The position numbers and the translations under genes were made by a program. From contig JAJEEE010000025.1 of assembly GCA_022821145.1 (NCBI GenBank), positions 190,716-254,715 of the forward strand: 64,000 nt of DNA. Reading direction: 5' to 3'. The notes below the pieces were generated by a model. The model was not told the DNA's origin. It was given only the letters and a program-made list of their open reading frames with translations, and searched no databases. Within the stretch, counting starts at the first letter, position 1, and each line of letters begins with the position of its first letter. This stretch comes from Acidobacteriota bacterium. GTDB taxonomy: Bacteria; Acidobacteriota; Terriglobia; 20CM-2-55-15. Of this stretch, positions 42,585-49,789 are shown piece after piece.

Positions 42585-44677
42585 TTGCCGCCTCGCTCCT
42601 GGGCGCGCTCACCGGCATCGTCACCGGCCTGGTGCCGGGCATCCACGTCAACACGGTGACCGCGCTGTTGCTGGCCAGCAGCGCGAGTTGCGCTTCCCTC
42701 GGCATCGAGTACTCGGCGCTGCTCGCCTTCACGTGCGCGCTGGCGATATCCCACACGTTCTTCGACGTGGTGCCCGGCCTGTTCCTCGGCATTCCGGGCG
42801 ACGAAACGTTCGCGCTGCTTCCCGGGCACGAGCTCGTGAAGCAGGGACACGGCAACCTGGCCATTCGCCTTTCGGTAGCGGGCAGCGCGGTCGGTCTGAT
42901 CATCGGCGTCGTCCTGGTTGTCGCGCTCCTGACGTTCGGCAACGTGATCGGCGCCTTCGAGGACGGCATAAGCCCATGGATGTTCTGGATCCTGCTCGCC
43001 GTCTCCGCCGTCCTGATCCTGAGCGATTCGCCGCGCGGCTGGTCGCTGGTCGTATTCCTGGCCAGCGGACTGCTCGGTGTGGCGGTTTTCGGAACGCCGC
43101 TCGTCGCCGGCGGATCGGACGCCCCGATCAACGCTCTCTTCCCGGCGTTGGCCGGATTGTTCGGGGTGGCCGGGCTGGTCTTCGCCATCGCCACCGCCGG
43201 CCCGCCGTCCGGAAGCCCGCCACTCTCCAAGGAGTCGCCCAATCCAACGGTCGACGCAGTCGCCGGACCCGGCGTGCGGGGCGGGTTCGCCGGCCTGGTG
43301 GTCGGCCTGCTCCCCGGACTCGGCGCCGCGAACGCCGCAACTTTGCTCCTGCTGCTGGAACGCTGGTTCGGACGCCGCGTAAGTCGCGACAAACAGAGCC
43401 GCGCCTACCTGGTGACGACGTCATCGCTCAACACGGCGGAGGCCCTGTTCGCCATCGCTGCGCTGTACCTGATAGGAAGGAGCCGCAGCGGCGCATCCAT
43501 CGCCGTCGAGCAGATTCTCGGCGGAATCGTCGCCCCGTCCGACCTGCTCCTGATCTCGCTCTTCATGGTCGTGGCCGGCGTGATCGCCGCGGTGATGCTG
43601 TGGCGGATGGGCGCATCCATCGCCCGGTGGGTCGGCAAAACCGACGAGCTCGGCCTCAACTGGGGCGTCGTGGCGTTCCTGGCCGCGCTCACGCTGCTGT
43701 TGCTGGGCCTGGGCGGCCTGGCGATCCTCGTATGCGCGACGGTCGTCGGACTGGTTCCCCTGGTCTTCAAGGTGCGCCGAGCGCAACTGATGGGTTTCTT
43801 CCTCGTGCCGACGATGCTGTTCTATTCCGGCCAGCAAGGGCGCGTCGTCGACTGGCTGTCGCTCGAACAGCGGACCGCGCCGTTGCTTCCGTCGGTCACG
43901 CTCACCGGCATCGCGCTGGCAGTCCTGGCGTCGGTCGCGGTTGCGCTGGCGGCTTATCGCCTGGCGCGATGGATCGCCGCGACCCGAAAAGCGGATTCGC
44001 CGACGTACGCGGTATCGAAGGTGGGCAAGCTCGCCGGCTTCGCCACCAGCACAGTCGCGGCCGTCATCCTGTTGATCGCGCTGTTCGGCGGAGCGTATCC
44101 CCGCGAAGAATTCGTCGCGGGCCGAATTCCGGCCCGGTTGGAATGGGCCTACGGCCGCGTGGCCCGTGTAATCGACGGCGACACGGCCGACATCGCCAGC
44201 GCCTGCCGCCGCTTCCGCGTGCGCTTCAGCGGCGTCGACGCTCCGGAACTGGGAAGCGCCGCTGGCGACCGAGCACGTGACTGGACGCGGTCAACGTTCG
44301 AGAATCAGGCCGTCGAGTGGAGAGCGGTCGGCGTCGATGCGTTCGGTCGCTTCCTGGGATTGCTCCAACTCCCGGACGGCACATCGGTCAACCAGGAAAT
44401 TGTGCGACAAGGGTACGCGCGGCCGAACGGCGGCGCGCCACTCCCAGGCCAAACGCCGTTGCCGCCCTCGACCTCAACGCCACAGCCGCCCGCGACCCCG
44501 ACTGACCGGGCGGCCGCGACCGGAACCGTTACCGAAGTGCTGCCATGGGACGATGACGGCAACGGCCGCGTGTCCTGCGCCGAAGCGCGCTCACACGGCA
44601 TCGTCCCCGTGCGGCGCGGCCATCCCGCATACCCATACATGCGGGACGCCGACGGCGACGGCGTGGTCTGCGAGTAA
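42578..44677 (+). CDS. TctA-like membrane permease fused to thermonuclease and excalibur domains
   Basis: 699 aa. Residues 1-510 hold about a dozen membrane segments with the repeated glycine-rich blocks GALTGIVTGLVPGIHVNT and GGFAGLVVGLLPGLGAANA, as in TctA/DUF112-type (archaeal COG1784-like) membrane proteins. At about 525-615 is a staphylococcal-nuclease domain: RVIDGDTADI, VRFSGVDAPELG (catalytic Arg, Glu) and VDAFGRFLG (third catalytic Arg), so it should be active. A Pro/Thr-rich linker (616-645) leads to a C-terminal excalibur-like calcium site ending DADGDGVVCE. The nuclease should face outside. I infer degradation of external DNA coupled to uptake or defence. Confidence 0.82.
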   Translation: MVIAASLLGALTGIVTGLVPGIHVNTVTALLLASSASCASLGIEYSALLAFTCALAISHTFFDVVPGLFLGIPGDETFALLPGHELVKQGHGNLAIRLSVAGSAVGLIIGVVLVVALLTFGNVIGAFEDGISPWMFWILLAVSAVLILSDSPRGWSLVVFLASGLLGVAVFGTPLVAGGSDAPINALFPALAGLFGVAGLVFAIATAGPPSGSPPLSKESPNPTVDAVAGPGVRGGFAGLVVGLLPGLGAANAATLLLLLERWFGRRVSRDKQSRAYLVTTSSLNTAEALFAIAALYLIGRSRSGASIAVEQILGGIVAPSDLLLISLFMVVAGVIAAVMLWRMGASIARWVGKTDELGLNWGVVAFLAALTLLLLGLGGLAILVCATVVGLVPLVFKVRRAQLMGFFLVPTMLFYSGQQGRVVDWLSLEQRTAPLLPSVTLTGIALAVLASVAVALAAYRLARWIAATRKADSPTYAVSKVGKLAGFATSTVAAVILLIALFGGAYPREEFVAGRIPARLEWAYGRVARVIDGDTADIASACRRFRVRFSGVDAPELGSAAGDRARDWTRSTFENQAVEWRAVGVDAFGRFLGLLQLPDGTSVNQEIVRQGYARPNGGAPLPGQTPLPPSTSTPQPPATPTDRAAATGTVTEVLPWDDDGNGRVSCAEARSHGIVPVRRGHPAYPYMRDADGDGVVCE

Positions 44678-44785
44678 GCCCGTGAGCACGGGCCTACGCG
44701 TCGGAGGACCGTTCGGTCGTTGCCATCCGCCAAGCCGTGACCGGAACGCGGAAAGCGGCCCACGCCGGACGGTTTCGGGTTCCGA

Positions 44786-44814
44786 TTGACACGTATTACG
44801 TGTGCACGTAACCT
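44786..44814 (+). promoter_or_regulatory. vapBC promoter with overlapping palindromes
   Basis: TTGACA (44786-44791) and TAACCT (44809-44814) are 17 bases apart, ending 6 bases before the ATG. Between them lie the perfect palindrome ACACGTATTACGTGT (44789-44803) and TACGTG-TG-CACGTA (44797-44810), which share an arm. Autorepression by the VapBC complex is the likely role. Confidence 0.6.
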
Positions 44815-44820
44815 GTGGCA

Positions 44821-45045
44821 ATGAACGTCACCCTTTCCATCGACGATCGCGTCGTCAGCGAAGCCCGTCGTATCGCCATCGCCCGGGGCACCAGCTTGAA
44901 CCAGATGGTCCGCGACTACCTGAACGAACTGACGCGGGTGGACGACATGGAGTCGGCCGTCGCCGCGCTCGACGGCATGTGGGCCGAGGAATCCTATCGC
45001 TCGGGCGGTCCCTGGACTCGCGAGGAGCTGCATGAGCGGTCGTGA
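44821..45045 (+). CDS. vapB: Ribbon-helix-helix antitoxin (VapB-like, second copy)
   Basis: 74 aa. MNVTLSIDDRVVSEARRIAIARGTSLNQMVRDYLNEL is a typical DUF6364/RHH antitoxin start (strand plus two helices), and the C-terminal part (SAVAALDGMWAEESYRSGG) should bind the toxin. It overlaps the vapC gene by 14 bases. ATG at 44821 is preferred to a GTG at 44815. It differs clearly from the first VapB at 25368. Confidence 0.85.
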   Translation: MNVTLSIDDRVVSEARRIAIARGTSLNQMVRDYLNELTRVDDMESAVAALDGMWAEESYRSGGPWTREELHERS

Positions 45046-45466
45046 GTTTCTGGATACGAATGTCCTGATCTACGCGGACGATGCCAGGGATTCGGGCAAG
45101 CGGACGCGCGCCCGGGAAGTGATCCGCCGCCTGCTGCGCGAACGCCGCGGAGTCGTGTCCCTGCAGGTACTGCAGGAGTTCGTCGCGGCGGCGACGCGGA
45201 AGCTCGGGATGCGCAGCGAAGACGCCAAGCGTCGTGTCGTGCAGTATTCGCGCTTCGACGTCGTGACGCTCGCGCCGGGAGACTTGGTCGCGGCGATCGA
45301 CCTCCATCGGCTGCATCGCGTGTCCTTCTGGGACGCGCTCATCGTGCGGGCCGCGTTGAATGGCGCCTGCGTAACGCTGCACACCGAGGATTTTCAAGCC
45401 GGATACATCATCGAGAACCTGGCCTTTCGGAACCCGTTCGCGTCCGGCGCGGACGAACAGGCCTGA
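45032..45466 (+). CDS. vapC: PIN-domain toxin (VapC-like, second copy)
   Basis: 144 aa. FLDTNVLIYADD (first catalytic Asp), LQVLQEFVAAATRK, FWDALIVRAALNGACVTLHTEDFQAG: a complete PIN ribonuclease with all expected acidic positions. It is preceded by the overlapping RHH antitoxin, so the two form one operon. Its 3' end overlaps the broken higA on the other strand. Confidence 0.9.
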   Translation: MSGREFLDTNVLIYADDARDSGKRTRAREVIRRLLRERRGVVSLQVLQEFVAAATRKLGMRSEDAKRRVVQYSRFDVVTLAPGDLVAAIDLHRLHRVSFWDALIVRAALNGACVTLHTEDFQAGYIIENLAFRNPFASGADEQA

Positions 45467-45790
45467 CGAGCCCCGCCTCGGGCGAACCGGATGGAGGATA
45501 CGGGTCGGCAAGTCGGTGCAAATCCCAATCCGCCTGCAGCCGCTTCCAGAACTGGGGGACGTCTTCAGGAGGCGAGACAGTCGCACCGCCGTATCCGCCG
45601 TGACGCGTCGCTTGCCGCGCACAACCTCGTTGAGACGATTGGCAGAAATCCCCAGACGCTGAGCGGCCTCTGCCTGCCGAAGCCCCATCGGCTTGAGGAA
45701 CGCCTCCAGCAACATTTCTCCAGAGGGAATGGCCGGACCCGACCCATTGGGATCTCTTGTGATAGTCCTCGATTCCGACCTCGTAGGCAT
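45408..45790 (-). pseudogene. higA: HigA-type antitoxin broken by a one-base frameshift
   Basis: From the ATG at 45790 the frame reads ...IPSGEMLLEAFLKPMGLRQAEAAQRLGISANRLNEVVRGKRRVTADTAVRLSRLLKTSP, an unmistakable HigA XRE motif. The next expected residues QFWKRLQADWDLHRLADPYPP appear only in another frame. The shift falls at a run of five G/C (45554-45558), where one base seems missing. As it stands the protein would continue in a wrong frame. It may be a real loss or a homopolymer error. Confidence 0.7.
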
Positions 45791-45862
45791 GGCCGTTCTC
45801 CCGACGGAACATGACGCCGACGACTGCAACGAGCTGTTGCCTCGGCTCGCCTGGCAAACTCC
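45760..45862 (-). pseudogene. higB: HigB toxin C-terminal fragment
   Basis: Just upstream of higA a minus-strand frame reads VMFRRENGHAYEVGIEDYHKR, the usual HigB ending (x-F-R-x-x-(D/N)-G-x-A-x-x-V-x-x-x-D-Y-H). No N-terminal part of HigB is found further upstream and no stop follows the DYH, so this appears to be a truncated remnant. Confidence 0.5.
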
Positions 45863-45999
45863 CTGCTCCCGGTCCGATATAATGACCCACTATCCAGCCG
45901 GCGGCGCGCAAACGGCATCGTTTCACGCCGCCGCATTCGGTGCGCGTGGTTCGAAACCGGAAGCTGCCGATCGAGAAACGCCAACGACATGGGAGGTTC

Positions 46000-47385
46000 A
46001 TGATTCGTCTCGGTAAGGCGCTGGTCCTCGGATCGGGCCTCGCACTGACGGCCGGCTGCGCGCCGCCGCAGGAACCCTTCGGCGGCGGGCCGGATCCGGT
46101 ATTCAGCTCTCGGGTGGTCGTCGACGGTCTCGCCTCGCCGTGGGAGGTCGCCTGGGGTCCCGACGACCGCCTCTGGATCACCGAACGCGTGCGGCGGCGG
46201 ATCGTGCGGGTCGATCCCGCCGACGGCGCCCTGTCGGTTGCGGCGGAAGTGGACGGCGTCTACCAGGCCGTCGGGCAGGACGGCCTTCTGGGGCTCGCGC
46301 TCCATCCGGAACTGTTGCAAGGCACCGGCAACGACTACGTCTACGTCGGCTACACCTACGACGCCGACCCCGGGCCCGCCGACGTTCCCCGGAACGCGAT
46401 CCGCCGATACACCTACGACGCGGACTCCGGCACGCTGGCGGCGCCGCTGGAGATCGTCACGGCGTTGCCGGCGCACGACGACCACCTCGGCGGCCGCCTC
46501 GCCGTCGGTCCGGACCTGAAGCTGTACTTCACAGTCGGGGACCAGGGCGGCAACTGGGGGCCGAACCGATGCAACCCGAACCGCGCCCAGGCCACCCCGA
46601 CCGCCGAGCAGGTGGCGACCGGGGATTGGTCCGACTACGCGGGCAAGATCCTCCGGATCGATCCGGACGGATCCATTCCCGCGGACAATCCCGTCATCGA
46701 CGGCGTGCGCAGCCACGTGTTCACGTACGGCCATCGCAATCCGCAGGGGCTGGTCTTCAGCCCGGATGGAACGCTGTACTCGGCCGAGCACGGACCGCGA
46801 ACCGACGACGAAGTCAACTTGATCGAAGCGGGCGGGAACTACGGGTGGCCGCAGGTGGCCGGTTATTCCGACGACCGGATGTACGCGTACGAGCAGTGGG
46901 CGTTGTCCGATCCCGTTCCGTGCGCCGACCTGCCTCCCGGTCCGGGCGTGCCGGACTCGGTGCCCGTCGAAATGGAGACCGCGTGGTCTCATCCCGACTT
47001 CGTCCGCCCGATGCAGACGCTGTTCACCGTTCCCGACGGCTACGATTTCGAGGCCGGCGGCGGCGCCACGATCGCCGCGGGCGGGCTGGACATCTACACG
47101 GCCGCGGACGGCGTTCCCGGGTGGGAGAACTCGCTGTTGGTCACCAGTCTGAATCGCGGCGCCCTGTACCGCTTGCCGCTCGACGCGAGGGGACGCCTGG
47201 TGGTCGGCGGCCTGTTCGAGGAGTTCAAGTCGACGAACCGCTACCGCGACCTGGCGATCCGTCCCGACGGGCGCGCCGTCTACATCATCACGGACAACGC
47301 GGGCGGGACGCTCGACGCGTCGCGGAACTCCACCCGGGAGCTGGAGAATCCCGGCGCCGTCCTCGAGTTCACCTACGTCGAATGA
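46000..47385 (+). CDS. PQQ-dependent sugar dehydrogenase, lipoprotein
   Basis: 461 aa soluble-glucose/aldose-sugar-dehydrogenase type beta-propeller. A lipoprotein signal with LTAGC puts the lipid on Cys20. Motifs: LASPWEVAWGPDDRLWITER, GLLGLALHPEL, HDDHLGGRLAVGPD (catalytic His), FTYGHRNPQGL, EHGPRTDDEVN and GNYGWPQVAGY. It should oxidise sugars in the periplasm with PQQ and calcium, but no PQQ synthesis genes are here. ATG at 46000 has a strong GGGAGG ribosome site 6 bases upstream. Confidence 0.9.
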   Translation: MIRLGKALVLGSGLALTAGCAPPQEPFGGGPDPVFSSRVVVDGLASPWEVAWGPDDRLWITERVRRRIVRVDPADGALSVAAEVDGVYQAVGQDGLLGLALHPELLQGTGNDYVYVGYTYDADPGPADVPRNAIRRYTYDADSGTLAAPLEIVTALPAHDDHLGGRLAVGPDLKLYFTVGDQGGNWGPNRCNPNRAQATPTAEQVATGDWSDYAGKILRIDPDGSIPADNPVIDGVRSHVFTYGHRNPQGLVFSPDGTLYSAEHGPRTDDEVNLIEAGGNYGWPQVAGYSDDRMYAYEQWALSDPVPCADLPPGPGVPDSVPVEMETAWSHPDFVRPMQTLFTVPDGYDFEAGGGATIAAGGLDIYTAADGVPGWENSLLVTSLNRGALYRLPLDARGRLVVGGLFEEFKSTNRYRDLAIRPDGRAVYIITDNAGGTLDASRNSTRELENPGAVLEFTYVE

Positions 47386-47523
47386 GATTGCCCAACGCGC
47401 GATTGTCGCGCGGGAACGCCTCGACCATCTTCGTGAGGACCGTATTCTGGTCGAGACCAATCGACGATATGCCGTTGTTTGGACACTCCGGGAATGGAGA
47501 TGTTCGGGCCGCGGCGATCGGAC

Positions 47524-49590
47524 TCAGTCCGAGAGCGATTCCGGTATTCTGCCGGCGATGCCGCGCAGTTGCGTCAGTGTGACGGTTCGAGGCAAGCGGA
47601 TCGTCCCGTCCGGAGCGCGTTGCCAGAGGATGATCTGAAGCTCGCGCCGCATCCGGCGGTAGTGTTCCGTAGCGGCCGCTCGCACGCGCTCGAAGTCGTC
47701 CTGTTCGAGCCCGTTCTCGGCCAGTTCGGCGATCCAGGAACGGACGACCGCCAGGTGCGGCGCGTCCCCCGAGACCAGGAGACGGGAGCCTTCGAGACCG
47801 TCGATGGTCACGTCGATCCGCCCGGACCACCCCGCCTCGATCAGCCGGGCTTCCAGCCAGGTCTTCAGGACGACCAGGCCGGGCACGTCCACGGTTGCGA
47901 ACTCGCCGACGGCCGGGCGCGGCGAATCGTCGGCGGCCCCGCCGTCCCATGCGTCGAACCGCGCGCGGGCATCGTCCAGACCCGCCGGGGGATGGAATAC
48001 CAGGAGACGATCCGCCCGGACGCCGTCCAGGCCCGCGTAGACCCGGTCCGACGGTTCCCGGGGAAACGCCCAGAGGACGCCGTTGGCTCCCGACTTGATG
48101 ACGGTCCCGCCGTCGAGGACCGGCGTGAAGCTTCCGGCGATGAAGATCATGTGCGCATCGCCTTCCGCGAGTGTCACGCCGGAGTCGAGCCGGTCGAGAC
48201 GAACCGGGGGCGGGTCGGCGCCGCCTCCAGACACCGGCGGCACGGGCACGCGCCCGGGCGCGGGCCGGACGACGGGCTCCGGCGGGTCGGCCGCCTCGGA
48301 TGCGACCGCGTCGGGAACGGCGGCCAGTTCTTCCACGATCGCTACCGGTTCGTCGAACGCGGGGGACCAGAGCGCCACCACGCGGCGCGCGTCCCGAAAA
48401 GGCACGGCCCGGGCCCGCAGGCCCTCGGGCGTCAAGCCGTCCAGCATGGCCCACCCGTCCCGCAGCGCGTCCCAAAGATCATGCACCACGAACCATTCGA
48501 GCATCGGCCGCCGAAGCAGGCGGGCGCGCACTTCTTCCTTCAGGGAATCGAGCTCGGTCGTCGTCATCGAGTCCGACACGATTTCCCGGATGCGGTTCAA
48601 CCATTCGTCTCGAAGGTCCTCGGAATGATCCGGAATCCGCACGGGCAACTCGACGCGATGCATCGATTGGCCCGGCCGGATCCGGTAGTCGATCCGCGCG
48701 TCGGGGCCGGCCCCCCGGCGCAACACGGCGTCGATTATCTGCGCGCTGAACCACGACTCGAATCGCGGGTTGGGCACCATGGTCGCCAGGATCATGCCGC
48801 CCACCGGGCGCGACGGAAAGCGCAACTCGATCGCGTCCCTGCCGGCGGCTTCGGCCGCGGCCTCATAGACCGCGCCCCGGGTGGCGACGGCGCCCAGCGC
48901 GGCCCGCGCCTCGGGCGGCAACGATTCCGACGCGATCACGTAAGCGCGTTCGGTTCCGAAATACCTGTCGAAATAGGTCTGGACCTCCGGGAGCCGCGGC
49001 GCTTCGGACGCGTCGCCGAACAGCGGCGGCGGTCGGTCGAACAGCACGGCCTCGACCTCGCCGCGGATTTCGTCGATGAGCCCCGGAGGCTCCGCCGGGG
49101 TTTCCTGAATCGAGAGCCGCGCGTGCTCGAGCACTTCGAAACTGACGATCGTGTGCGCAAAGTAGCGGGCGATTTCGCGGGAAACGTCGACCAGGCCCGC
49201 GCGCGGTAGCCGGATGCGCATGCCGATCCGGTCCCTGGCGTCGAAGAACTCGAACTCCCCGCCCGCGAGGTGCGCGGCCAGCGCCACCGAACGCGCCGGC
49301 ACCGAGACCGAAAGATAGGCCGCGACCAGCTCCCGCAGCGCGTCCGCGTTCGCTCCGGCGCCGGCGTCGGCCGGAACATACCCGAACGCGATTTCCGCGC
49401 GTGGGTCTGCGCCGGAATTCGGCGCCGGCAGGTGAACGAGCCGAAGCCCGTTCCCGAGGCGCTCCCGGACGACGCCGGGCAGTTCCCTCGCCGCCGTCCC
49501 GGCGCCGGCCTGAGGGTGCGCCCGCTCGGGCGCGAACGCTCCGGCCAAGACCGCGGCGGCCAGCATTATCGTGCGGAATCGAAGCGGCAC
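47524..49590 (-). CDS. M16-like (insulinase fold) secreted protein without zinc motif
   Basis: 688 aa with a signal peptide (TIMLAAAVLAGAFA). The layout fits two M16 halves: RERLGNGLRLVHL at the start of the first, LPEVQTYFDRYFGTERAYVIASESL (the usual F-x-x-x-Y-x-P-x-N-x-x-L region), and a repeat of beta/alpha elements after residue 420. The HxxEH zinc motif expected near residue 90 is absent (ADALRELVAAYL instead). It is thus probably a non-catalytic M16 homologue, working as a scaffold or as the silent partner of an active subunit encoded elsewhere. Family call is from pattern only. Confidence 0.6.
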   Translation of the reverse strand: MPLRFRTIMLAAAVLAGAFAPERAHPQAGAGTAARELPGVVRERLGNGLRLVHLPAPNSGADPRAEIAFGYVPADAGAGANADALRELVAAYLSVSVPARSVALAAHLAGGEFEFFDARDRIGMRIRLPRAGLVDVSREIARYFAHTIVSFEVLEHARLSIQETPAEPPGLIDEIRGEVEAVLFDRPPPLFGDASEAPRLPEVQTYFDRYFGTERAYVIASESLPPEARAALGAVATRGAVYEAAAEAAGRDAIELRFPSRPVGGMILATMVPNPRFESWFSAQIIDAVLRRGAGPDARIDYRIRPGQSMHRVELPVRIPDHSEDLRDEWLNRIREIVSDSMTTTELDSLKEEVRARLLRRPMLEWFVVHDLWDALRDGWAMLDGLTPEGLRARAVPFRDARRVVALWSPAFDEPVAIVEELAAVPDAVASEAADPPEPVVRPAPGRVPVPPVSGGGADPPPVRLDRLDSGVTLAEGDAHMIFIAGSFTPVLDGGTVIKSGANGVLWAFPREPSDRVYAGLDGVRADRLLVFHPPAGLDDARARFDAWDGGAADDSPRPAVGEFATVDVPGLVVLKTWLEARLIEAGWSGRIDVTIDGLEGSRLLVSGDAPHLAVVRSWIAELAENGLEQDDFERVRAAATEHYRRMRRELQIILWQRAPDGTIRLPRTVTLTQLRGIAGRIPESLSD

Positions 49591-49789
49591 GGACCGAGAC
49601 TACCCGCGGTGGGGCGGTGTTTTCAAGGACGTTCGATTGTGCTAGATTAGGCGCTTCGTTCGGCCGATCACCGTAACGCTCAAGGACTTATCCCGCCCGG
49701 CGGCACAGGCGATCCGCGCACTAGAGACCCTGGAGCCGACGCCTATCGCGTCGATACGGTGTGACGGACCCGTTGCAAAGGAGTTGTTT

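Noticed and set aside
47396..47412. Hairpin CGCGCGA-TTG-TCGCGCG after the PQQ dehydrogenase
   Set aside because: Short stem, tiny loop and no T-run; common by chance at this GC content.
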